A stretch of 64,000 nt of DNA, from contig CAVZHQ010000006.1 in assembly GCA_963775125.1 (NCBI GenBank), positions 310,001 to 374,000 on the forward strand, in the 5' to 3' direction. Position 1 is the stretch's first letter. Every line of letters begins with the position of its first letter. Made by a program: the position numbers and the translations under genes. Under the pieces are notes generated by a model. It was not told where the DNA came from and ran no database searches. It saw only the letters and a program-made list of their open reading frames with translations. Origin of the DNA: JAHECQ01 sp963775125. Lineage in GTDB: Bacteria; Actinomycetota; Acidimicrobiia; Acidimicrobiales; SZUA-35. Shown piece after piece: positions 17,603-24,860 of the stretch.

Positions 17603-18088
17603 TCACGGTGCTTGCGTCCCGAGTTCGTCGAGGACTTGGCGGAAGGTGTCGTACCGTTCGACCCCGACGAGCTGGGCCCACTCGTGTTCCATCGTTGCGA
17701 TCGCGCCCAGTGCAGATGAGCGAACCCGGTCCCCTTGAGCGGTTCGTCGAATGAGGGTGGCTCGACCGTCGTCGGGGTCAGGGGAAACCTGGACCCAGCC
17801 ACGGTTCTCGAGCTCCCGGATGCGCTGGCTGATCGCCTGCTTGGTGATCCACGCTCCGTCCGCCAGGGCTGAGGGCCGACTGCCCTTGCGGTCGATGAGG
17901 TCGAGAATGCGCCCGTGTGATCCGCGGAGTCCGGTCATCTCCTTGGTGGCCAGGCGACGGATGTCGGCGTCCGCTCGGCGGTTCAGCCGCCCGAGGGCGG
18001 CGAAGATGTGGTCGGCCTCGGGGTTCGGCGCTCCGCTCGCACCATCATTCGCGTCCTCCGTCTGGTCATCACCGGTGTCGTCCATCAT
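17603..18088 (-). CDS. MarR-family transcriptional regulator
   Basis: 161 residues with an acidic N-terminal tail (residues 1-25) and a winged helix-turn-helix: GSHGRILDLIDRKGSRPSAL, then WITKQAISQRIRELENRGW and the wing VSPDPDDGRATLIRRTAQG. MarR proteins bind palindromes as dimers and release on phenolic or other small ligands. A perfect 8-bp inverted repeat lies just upstream (18100-18120) in the 60-base gap to a divergent phosphotransferase gene, so autoregulation and control of that gene are likely. Start ATG 18088 or the next ATG at 18085. Confidence 0.9.
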   Translation of the reverse strand: MMDDTGDDQTEDANDGASGAPNPEADHIFAALGRLNRRADADIRRLATKEMTGLRGSHGRILDLIDRKGSRPSALADGAWITKQAISQRIRELENRGWVQVSPDPDDGRATLIRRTAQGDRVRSSALGAIATMEHEWAQLVGVERYDTFRQVLDELGTQAP

Positions 18089-18099
18089 GTTGCGATCAT

Positions 18100-18120
18100 A
18101 TCGTCAATTTGCTTGACGAT
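18100..18120. promoter_or_regulatory. Probable MarR operator
   Basis: ATCGTCAA (18100-18107) and TTGACGAT (18113-18120) are exact reverse complements separated by TTTGC. The site is 12 bases from the marR start and 29 bases from the divergent phosphotransferase ATG. A further half-like ATAGTCAA follows at about 18122. The position, symmetry and AT-rich content fit an operator for the adjacent MarR protein. Confidence 0.7.
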
Positions 18121-18148
18121 TATAGTCAATGGAGTTTACGGTTTGGCC

Positions 18149-19240
18149 ATGATCGAAGTGACCGAGGAAGACGTCAAGATCCTGGCCGAGGCGGCGACCC
18201 ACAGCGCCGTTCCCGTTGCCGAGTGGGCGCTGGTGCCATGCGGTCGGACGGCCGGGAACATGACGACACGAGGCCTCGCCCGGCTGGTGGGCACGCTCCA
18301 GGATGGAACCCCCTGGTCGGTATTCGCCAAGGCGCTGCACCCCGCATCAGCGTCCCCGCAGTGGGCGTGGGTGCCGGAGACCTTTCGTGACGCCGTGCTC
18401 GAGGATCTCAACTGGCTGGACGAACTAAGGGTCTACCGGAGCCGGATGGCCGCAGCTCTGCCGGAGGGGCTCAGAATGCCTGCACTCCTCCGAATCGACG
18501 AGCGCGCCTCGAGCATCACACTGTGGCTGGAGGACGCCAGCGATTCGGTCGGCTGGGATGCCGATCGGTATCGGCGGACTGCTCGCCTGCTCGGGGGTCT
18601 GGCTGGGCTTCGGGACCAGAAGTGGGTGACGGAGGAGTTGGGTGCCGTGACCCGTCCGATCGGTCGGCTGTTCTACGGCAAGATCGTCAACTTCGATCTG
18701 GCGCTCATGGCCGGTGACGAGTTCTGGGCGGTACCTGCGGTCGTCGAATCGGTCGACCGCTCCTACCGAGGTGACCTTGCCCGACTTGCGTCGGCCTTGC
18801 CGACCCTGCTCGACCGGCTTGAGGGACTTCCCCAAGGTCTTTCCCACGGCGACGCCGCTCCCGACAACTTCCTGGAGGGGGGCGAAGGCGCCGTGGTCGC
18901 CATCGATTGGAGCTACGCGTCGCTCGCTCCGATCGGTAGCGACCTGGGTCAACTGGTTGCGGGCCGTGTCGAGGTCGAGGATCGCACGGCAAGCGAGACC
19001 CTCGAGCTGATCGATTCCGTCATCGAGGCGTTTCTGGAAGGACTGACGGGAGTAGGGCGCGACGTCGATCCGCTCTCGGTGAAGGAAGCGTGCGCCACCT
19101 ACCTGGCGACGCGGTTCGTGTTCTCCGCGCTCCTCTCCGATGCACCCGAAACCGGTGGGACAGGCGCGCACGTGGAGGTGATGAGGCGTCGAGCCACGCT
19201 TGGACGCGTCGGCCTCGACCTCGCCCTGGCCTTGCTCTGA
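18149..19240 (+). CDS. Aminoglycoside/choline-kinase-fold phosphotransferase
   Basis: 363 residues. The kinase catalytic loop is LSHGDAAPDNFLEGG (H-G-D-x4-N), followed by the metal-binding VVAIDWSYASLAP, as in APH/ecdysteroid-kinase-like enzymes. The N-lobe is divergent, with GRTAGNMTTRGLARLVG in the place of the P-loop. The enzyme should phosphorylate a small hydroxylated or amino compound in the cytoplasm. It is divergent from the MarR gene and shares its operator region, so it is probably induced by the MarR ligand. Start ATG 18149; longer upstream reading would cross the operator. Confidence 0.8.
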   Translation: MIEVTEEDVKILAEAATHSAVPVAEWALVPCGRTAGNMTTRGLARLVGTLQDGTPWSVFAKALHPASASPQWAWVPETFRDAVLEDLNWLDELRVYRSRMAAALPEGLRMPALLRIDERASSITLWLEDASDSVGWDADRYRRTARLLGGLAGLRDQKWVTEELGAVTRPIGRLFYGKIVNFDLALMAGDEFWAVPAVVESVDRSYRGDLARLASALPTLLDRLEGLPQGLSHGDAAPDNFLEGGEGAVVAIDWSYASLAPIGSDLGQLVAGRVEVEDRTASETLELIDSVIEAFLEGLTGVGRDVDPLSVKEACATYLATRFVFSALLSDAPETGGTGAHVEVMRRRATLGRVGLDLALALL

Positions 19241-19261
19241 CCTGACGCAGACCGAATCCAG

Positions 19262-19317
19262 CCGTTCTGTGAAGCGTCAGCCACGTCAGACGTGGGTAAC
19301 ACTTCAAATTTCGGTGG
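19262..19317. repeat. Dispersed nested-palindrome element, copy B
   Basis: CCGTTCTGTGAAGCGT, then CCACGT (19281-19286), loop CAG, ACGTGG (19290-19295), then ACACTTCA and AAATTTCGGTGG. The inner arms are perfect and the outer arms TGAAGCGT/ACACTTCA have one mismatch. It lies between convergent genes (phosphotransferase end 19240, DUF4118 gene end 19334), where a two-way terminator would be expected. Confidence 0.6.
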
Positions 19318-19333
19318 TTGGGGGCGGGTTCGG

Positions 19334-20170
19334 TCAGGGGTGGAAGGTCAGGGCGTTGGCGAACAGCGCAACGATGGTGCTCGCCGTCAATCGTTCCTCG
19401 AGAGAGACAAGGTGGCTCTGATCGGGCGAGAGCACGAAGCGACCGACCTCGACGCCACTGGCGATGGCCCGCACGTCGAGCGTCGACGGAAGCCTCGCCC
19501 GGTCCGGGTTCAGGTCGCTCAGCCAACCCATGATGCTGCCGTCGGGCTGGAGCACCGGTCCTTCTCCGAATCGAACCCCCGGAGTCCAGCGGCACTCGTC
19601 AAGATGAAGCAGCGCGGTGAGCGTTTCGCATGCAAGCGCTTCCAGATCCTTCGGGAGCGTTGTCTGTGAGGCGAGGGCGGCAAACCGGAGCAGGTGGCGG
19701 AGCTCGGAACCGCGGGTCGTGTCGCTCACCATGAGCCGGTAGCTCCTGCTGCTCAGTAGACCCACAGCCAACCCGACGATGAGGAGCGTGCCGGCTGCGA
19801 TCGCGTCATCCGGTTTGTCGATGGCCAAGCTGTAGTACGGCACGGTGAGGAAGAGGTTGTAGGTCAGACAGGCGATCGCCGCAGCGACCAGCGAAGGTCC
19901 AAGTCCTCCGACCGAGGCGGTGACGACCACGGCAAGAACGAGAACGAGGGAGATTGCCTCGCTGTGGTTCTCCCGCCAGGGAATTGCAAGTGCGGAGAGC
20001 ATCGCCGGAAGGACTACGGCCAACGCATAGGCAAGATAGAGCCGACGGTCGGGGGGCGCGCCCGATCGGCGGGCTTCATGGTCTCGGGGCGGCCTCGGGA
20101 GGAGGAGGTCAACGCGGTCATGACCAAGTAATGCGCTCCGATTGGGGCGCAGGGAACCGTCTTCGCGCAA
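19334..20170 (-). CDS. DUF4118-like membrane sensor protein without kinase
   Basis: 278 residues. Four membrane segments (about residues 45-130; LAYALAVVLPAMLSALAI, SLVLVLAVVVTASVGGLG, AAAIACLTYNLFLTVPYYSLAI and LLIVGLAVGLLSSRSY) match the DUF4118 region found in KdpD-type sensors. The C-terminal part (150-278) looks like a weak GAF-type domain. No histidine kinase follows. The start is uncertain: TTG 20170, or an ATG near 20115 in another frame with an indel. Three 11-bp tandem repeats lie just upstream. The role may be sensing, perhaps of turgor or nucleotides, but this is unproven. Confidence 0.6.
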   Translation of the reverse strand: MREDGSLRPNRSALLGHDRVDLLLPRPPRDHEARRSGAPPDRRLYLAYALAVVLPAMLSALAIPWRENHSEAISLVLVLAVVVTASVGGLGPSLVAAAIACLTYNLFLTVPYYSLAIDKPDDAIAAGTLLIVGLAVGLLSSRSYRLMVSDTTRGSELRHLLRFAALASQTTLPKDLEALACETLTALLHLDECRWTPGVRFGEGPVLQPDGSIMGWLSDLNPDRARLPSTLDVRAIASGVEVGRFVLSPDQSHLVSLEERLTASTIVALFANALTFHP

Positions 20171-20199
20171 TCTTGACGCCGACGGACCAAATCATTGCG

Positions 20200-20232
20200 C
20201 TGCCACAACGCTGCCACAACGCTGCTACAACG
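20200..20232. repeat. Three tandem 11-bp repeats
   Basis: CTGCCACAACG (20200-20210), CTGCCACAACG (20211-20221) and CTGCTACAACG (20222-20232) are head to tail, 30 bases upstream of the DUF4118-type gene start. Period 11 places the copies on one face of the helix, suggesting a regulator-binding array or a minisatellite. Confidence 0.65.
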
Positions 20233-20324
20233 CAGTCCGACCCGGGAGAGCGCCTGCTTGGCTCAACCGTTCACAGTCGTTGGCCGCCACATCGAGCTGA
20301 TCCGGCCCTGACCGCGGTTGCGGG

Positions 20325-21176
20325 TCAGGCAGCGCTGAATCGGCCTGCGTCGAGCACGACCCGATCGTCGGAGCCATGGGTCCGGAACAGGGCTCCGTCG
20401 TTGGTGCGCCACATGCGCACGGTCAATTGTTCGCCCGGCATCACGGGCGACGTGAACCTGGCGTCCATGGAACCGAACGTGGCGGGATCGGCATCGCACA
20501 ACCCGTGGAGGAGCGCTCGACCCGTGAAGCCGTAGGTGCAGAGCCCATGAAGGATCGGCTTGGGGAAGCCTCCGTCGGCGGCGAACAAGGGGTCGGAATG
20601 GAGTGGGTTGCGGTCGCCGTTGAGGCGATAGAGCAGCGCCTGATCGGACCGGGTCTGATACGCGATCGTCACGTCGGGCTCGGTGTCGGGGATGTCGACA
20701 GTGACCGAGGGTCCCCGATCTCCGCCCCAACCGCCTTGGCCCCGCAAGAAGAGCGAGGTTCGGGTGGTGAACAGCGGCTGGCCGTCGGCGACGAGGACCG
20801 ACGAGGATTCGGTGTCGACCACTGCGCCCTTGGTCTTGTCCCAGATGCCGGTAATGGTCGAGGTGGATTCGAGCGTCCCCGCAACCGGAATCGGTCGATG
20901 CAGCGTGATGCCTTGTTCGCCGTGAAGCATCATGGCCAGGTTGACCTCGCCGAGCTGATTGAGCGGAAGTCCGGATGCCTGGAGCACCACCGCCATCGTC
21001 GGCAGCACTCGCTGGCTGATGTTCCGGCTGTTCTCGGTGGTGAACTCGAGCTCGGAGCCGGTGGGGTCGTCCATCCCGGCGCCGACGCCGAGGGCGTAGA
21101 GCAGGGCATCGGTGGAGGTCCAGGTCCGCTGTCGAGGTTCGGTGGTCGCACCTATTGCGCTGGTGTTGATTGGCAT
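20325..21176 (-). CDS. MaoC-like 2-enoyl-CoA hydratase (hydratase 2)
   Basis: 283 residues from ATG 21176 with AAGGA nine bases upstream. It is a double hot-dog protein; the C-terminal half has the hydratase-2 motif RLNGDRNPLHSDPLFAADGG with the catalytic Asp and His, followed by PILHGLCTYGFTGRALL. The N-terminal half is a decayed hot dog with LGVGAGMDDPTGSELEF. It hydrates trans-2-enoyl-CoA to (R)-3-hydroxyacyl-CoA. In actinobacteria this type acts in steroid side-chain or fatty-acyl oxidation. It is divergent from an acyl-CoA-dehydrogenase-fold gene 64 bases away and likely works on the same substrates. Confidence 0.9.
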   Translation of the reverse strand: MPINTSAIGATTEPRQRTWTSTDALLYALGVGAGMDDPTGSELEFTTENSRNISQRVLPTMAVVLQASGLPLNQLGEVNLAMMLHGEQGITLHRPIPVAGTLESTSTITGIWDKTKGAVVDTESSSVLVADGQPLFTTRTSLFLRGQGGWGGDRGPSVTVDIPDTEPDVTIAYQTRSDQALLYRLNGDRNPLHSDPLFAADGGFPKPILHGLCTYGFTGRALLHGLCDADPATFGSMDARFTSPVMPGEQLTVRMWRTNDGALFRTHGSDDRVVLDAGRFSAA

Positions 21177-21240
21177 CTCGTCGTTCCTTTCGTCTCGCTC
21201 AGTCGGCGTGCGCCGGTCGTGCGCGAGTAGCTTCGGCGGC

Positions 21241-22411
21241 ATGAGCATGCCCTGCGACGCTGTCGATGTCGAAACGGTCCAGGCCAAGGTGGCGGCACTG
21301 GTGCCTACCCTCGCTGCAGCAGCCGAAGAGGCTGACACGAACCGGTGCCTCACCCCTCTGGCCGCGAAGGCGTTGCGAGAAGTCGGAGCCCACCGGCTGC
21401 TTCAGCCGGCCGCATTCGGCGGCGCGGAGACCCGCGTGGCCGAGCACGTCCGGGTCGCGGCCAAGGCGGCCGAGGGGTGCGTTGCCGCCGGGTGGTGCGT
21501 CGGTTTGTGGAGCGTCCACAACTGGATGCTGGCGCACTTCTCGGCGTCGACGCAGCACGCGGTCTGGGCCGACCCGAGGTCGTTGATCAGCGGGTCGATC
21601 GTTCCCAAGGCGTTGATGACGGACGATGGTCCCGATCACGTGCTCGTCGAGGGTCGATTCGGCTTTGCCTCGGGGTCCGATCATGCCGACTGGCTCCTGA
21701 TCGGCGGAAGGGTCTCGCGGGGCGGGCCGCCCGAGCCGGCAATGGGTGTCGTGCCTCGGGCCGATGTCGTCGTCGACGTGGACAGTTGGGACGTCGGCGG
21801 CCTGCGAGGCAGCGGCAGCCGCGATCTCGTGATCGAACAACCCCTTCGCATCGAGCGGGAGCGCCTCTTCTTCACCGAGGACTCTGGTCGTCGAACCGCG
21901 CCGGGCCAACGCGTCAACACCGCATCGTTGTTCCACGCACCCTTTCACACCATCGGGATCCTCGCCCTCGCCCCGCCGGCGCTCGGCGGTGCACGGGCAG
22001 CGCTCGCTCGGTTCGTCGACCGGATGGATGGCGCATCACCTGGTCCTCCGGAGGGTGCAGCAGCGCAATGACTATCCCGCCCGGATGCGGGTCGCCGAAG
22101 CAGCCGCTGCCATCGATTCCGCCGAGCGGACCATGCTGGCAGCAGCCGATCTTTGCGACGCAACCGGGCGGGCGAGCGAACGGGATCGGCTGGCCGAGGC
22201 GACCATCGCCCGCGACTCGGCGTTTGCCGTCCGGCAATGCGCCAGGGCCGTCGATCTCCTCTACGAAGCCGCCGGCGGCTCGGCCCTCGACCGTCGGGAG
22301 CCGCTGCAGCGCATCTGGCGTGACGTGCATGCGGTACGGTCCCACGCCGTACTCACCTGGGACGCCGCGGGTGCCAACTACGCCGATGCCCTGCTCGGCC
22401 CGGTCGTGTAG
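21241..22411 (+). CDS. Acyl-CoA dehydrogenase/flavin monooxygenase-fold protein (frameshifted)
   Basis: About 390 residues over two frames. The first part (21241 to about 22050) has PLAAKALREVGAHRLLQP and FGGAETRVAEHVRVAAKAAEG, then FGFASGSDHADWLLIGG and VDSWDVGGLRGSGSRDLVI, typical of the HsaA/HpaB-like side branch of the ACAD superfamily, which includes FMN/FAD monooxygenases. The last 120 residues (to TAG 22411) are in another frame, starting near QQRNDYPARMRVAEAAAA and ending with the helical bundle AVRSHAVLTWDAAG. A one-base indel lies around 22030-22065. It is divergent from the MaoC gene and is the sister of the gene at 23154. Confidence 0.78.
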
Positions 22412-22421
22412 CTCGAATCTT

Positions 22422-22470
22422 CGAGAGTGGACTCTCGGTCGCTCCGGAAGCGACTGGGAGTCCACTCTCG
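22422..22470. terminator. Strong nested hairpin between convergent genes
   Basis: CGAGAGTGGACTC (22422-22434) pairs exactly with GAGTCCACTCTCG (22458-22470). Inside, GTCGCT (22438-22443) pairs with AGCGAC (22449-22454) around loop CCGGA, with three-base internal loops TCG and TGG. It lies between an ACAD-fold gene (+) and the selenoprotein gene (-), so it probably ends transcription from both sides. Confidence 0.65.
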
Positions 22471-22489
22471 CGCTGGTGGGTCGACGAAC

Positions 22490-23134
22490 TCAGGGGATCT
22501 GCGCGCTCCACGTTTGCCAAGCATCGATTGTGGTTTTGCACATGTCCCGATGCTGCAGGGCAATGGCCTTGGCCGCTTCGTCGTCGAGTCGGCCGGCGAT
22601 GGCGATGGCGCCGAACATGTTGCCCCGGAAGTACGTGCCGAAGTCCTCGGGCCGGAAGAAGCGCTTCAAGTCCTCCGGGACGTCGACGTCGACGCTGACC
22701 GGTCCGGGGTCGACGGCAGGAAGGCCGAGGCCGTCGAGCACGGTCCAGAGGTCGTCGTCGTTGGTCCGATCGGCGAAGTCCCTGCCTTGGTACCGATAGA
22801 TCTCGTTACCGTCGGGATCGAAGACCAGCATCGCCGGTAGTGCGATGCCGTCGTGATCGACGGGGTCGAACAGGCCCAGGGGCTTCAGGTACTCCTCCCC
22901 GCCCGGGTCCGACACCATCAGGGTGTGGGTGAGCCCCCAGCGCTTGGCCATACCGGCCTGACGGATGTCATCGTCGACGCTGATGGCGACGAGTTCAGCG
23001 CCGGCCCGGTGGAGACGGTCGTAGTTCGATGCCAGCCGCACGAGCTGGCCGCAGCAGTACGGTCACCAATCGCCCCGGTACAACATGGCGACCAAGGCCC
23101 CTTGGCTTCGGCGAAGATCGAGTAGTTCACGCAT
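22490..23134 (-). CDS. Peroxiredoxin/thioredoxin-fold selenoprotein (in-frame TGA = selenocysteine 24, UxxC)
   Basis: 214 residues if TGA at 23063-23065 is selenocysteine. From ATG 23134 the product begins MRELLDLRRSQGALVAMLYR, then GDW-U-PYCCGQLVRL. The U-P-Y-C arrangement sits exactly where AhpC/TSA- and thioredoxin-like folds place their redox CxxC/UxxC. Downstream ELVAISVDDDIRQAGMAKRWG and PAMLVFDPDGNEIYRYQG are typical of the redoxin fold. The C-terminal 80 residues (PEDLKRFFRPEDFGTYFRGN) are an extra tail of unknown role. A start at the later GTG would remove the active site. It probably reduces peroxides or disulfides. An ACAD-fold gene lies 19 bases upstream. Confidence 0.85.
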
Positions 23135-23153
23135 GGTGCGCTGCTTTCTGTTG

Positions 23154-24323
23154 TCAGAGGGTTGGATCGGTTGCCTTCAGGCCCAGCATCAAGCGTCCGG
23201 CCTCGGCGTAGACCCGGGTGTGCACCACCCGATGCTGGCTTGCGGTTGCGGCATCGCGGTGGAGCCGGTCGAGCGTGCCGTTGCGCGTCGTAGCCGTGGT
23301 CGCGGCCACGTCGAACATCGCATCGACCACCTTGCGGCCGATCTCGTGGGCCCAGGTCATAGCGGTCCGGTGCATACCACGCTGACGAGGAGTCGGCCGC
23401 TCCCCAGCCTGGAGAGAGGACCACAGGTCGGCAACGGTCGCAAAGCAGAAGGCCCTCGCACCACCCAGTTCGGCTTCGGCCCGGGCCACAGCTTCCTGGA
23501 CCTGCACGGTGTCGCGCAGCAGCGGGGCGCCGCCCGGACCATGGGGCGGGACGGTCTTCTCGCCTGCGAGCGCAAGGACTTCGTCGATGGCACGCCGCGC
23601 CATTCCCAACGGCACTCCGTCATGAGGCGTGAGGAACAGGGGAGCGAAGCCGAACAGTGGCTCGTTGCGTAGTGGGCCGCGGCCCGGGTCGTAGCTGTCC
23701 TCGTCGGGTACGAAGACGCCGTCGAGGATGTAGTCGCTACTGCCGGTCCCGCGTAGTCCGCCGGTGTCCCAGTTGCCGACCACGCCGACCTTGGCCGGAT
23801 CGACGACAACGGTCCGCATCGCCGAGCGACCGCGGTCATCGACAGCGCGTTGTCCGTGCTCGGTGACGAGGCAGCCGGCGAGCACGGCGGTTGCGTGGCC
23901 GATGCCGCTCCCGAAACGGAATCGGCCGGTGACGACATGTCCGCCGTCGACGCGTTCGGCTTGACCGGTGGGGCTGAGCTGACCGGCCACACAAGCATCA
24001 GGTTGCCCGAACCAGCGAGCAGCCGCCTCGGGTCCGAGGAAACCGCTCACGTAGCTGGAGGCGCCGGCGATCATTGCGCACCAACCCAGGGCTCCATCGA
24101 CGCGGGAGAACTCCTCGACCAGTTCGATCTGGGCTATCGGGTCGAGTTCTGGACCGCCGAACTCGGCCGGTACTGCTGCCCGCATGATGCCTGAGCGTTG
24201 GAGCGCTTCGACCCCCTCCGGAGCAAGGCAGCAGTGCCGATCCATCCAATCCCGCGAAGCCGCCATGGCCGGCTCGACGCTCCGGGCGATTTCCAATCGT
24301 TCGGCTTGATCCACGTTCCACAT
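23154..24323 (-). CDS. Acyl-CoA dehydrogenase/HsaA-like flavin monooxygenase-fold protein
   Basis: 389 residues. Visible are MRAAVPAEFGGPELDPIAQI (residues about 46-65), VEEFSRVDGALGWCAMIAG, GRFRFGSGIGHATAVLAG and VGNWDTGGLRGTGSSDYIL, which define the same ACAD side branch as the gene at 21241. These enzymes use FMN or FAD, either desaturating an acyl-CoA or hydroxylating phenolic steroid rings with a separate reductase. The selenoprotein gene follows 19 bases downstream on the same strand, so the two are probably co-transcribed. Confidence 0.87.
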   Translation of the reverse strand: MWNVDQAERLEIARSVEPAMAASRDWMDRHCCLAPEGVEALQRSGIMRAAVPAEFGGPELDPIAQIELVEEFSRVDGALGWCAMIAGASSYVSGFLGPEAAARWFGQPDACVAGQLSPTGQAERVDGGHVVTGRFRFGSGIGHATAVLAGCLVTEHGQRAVDDRGRSAMRTVVVDPAKVGVVGNWDTGGLRGTGSSDYILDGVFVPDEDSYDPGRGPLRNEPLFGFAPLFLTPHDGVPLGMARRAIDEVLALAGEKTVPPHGPGGAPLLRDTVQVQEAVARAEAELGGARAFCFATVADLWSSLQAGERPTPRQRGMHRTAMTWAHEIGRKVVDAMFDVAATTATTRNGTLDRLHRDAATASQHRVVHTRVYAEAGRLMLGLKATDPTL

Positions 24324-24370
24324 CCTGCGCTGGGTCCCGGCGGGAGGTTAGCCGAGCGGGCAGTTCGGCT

Positions 24371-24790
24371 TCAGAAGGAAGCTACCGATCCACAGAGGTC
24401 GACAAGCGCTCCGTCGCGAAACCTCGCGCCGATGGTGTGCTCGTCATCCCAGGGGACCCTGTACCCGAGTTCGAACGTCGGCTGGCCGTCGAGTCTGATG
24501 ACCGTCGCGTGCACGGGAGTGATGCGCGCCAGGAGCGCTGAGTCGGTTGGAGAAGGCGCCATCGGTTCCTCATCGGCGATGGCGTCGAGCGCAAGCGCAT
24601 TGAGTTCCCCGAGCGTCCCGCCATCCATGATGGCCAACGCGACTGCCGCTGCGTTCGGCCCCGATCTGGGCCCGGGCAGGACAAGGGGCACCGTGCAACT
24701 TGGGCTCACTGCGAGCAGGCCGTGCCAGTTTCTGCCGCGCCGCGCCATCGGTCCGAGGTCGGGGTGATCGAGAGACCGAGTTCCGAACAT
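24371..24790 (-). CDS. Hypothetical protein
   Basis: 139 residues from ATG 24790: MFGTRSLDHPDLGPMARRGR, then a small alternating strand pattern, ending in TIGARFRDGALVDLCGSV. The phrase LDHPDLGPMxRxGRxWxG recalls small immunity-like or DUF2262-type proteins where a strand of the form W-x-G follows a His-Pro-x-x-Gly motif, but the match is too weak to name a family. Longer upstream reading would lie antisense to the PLP decarboxylase gene and is unlikely. No functional partner is visible. Confidence 0.5.
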   Translation of the reverse strand: MFGTRSLDHPDLGPMARRGRNWHGLLAVSPSCTVPLVLPGPRSGPNAAAVALAIMDGGTLGELNALALDAIADEEPMAPSPTDSALLARITPVHATVIRLDGQPTFELGYRVPWDDEHTIGARFRDGALVDLCGSVASF

Positions 24791-24860
24791 CAGCGGTGAC
24801 AATAGCAGCGAGGCGAAGAAGTATTCAGCGGTCGAGAACCGCGCGGAATATCGTCGCAGC

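Noticed and set aside
18008..18148. Upstream extension of the phosphotransferase
   Set aside because: It would run through the MarR gene start and the operator; the ATG at 18149 matches the start of the folded part.
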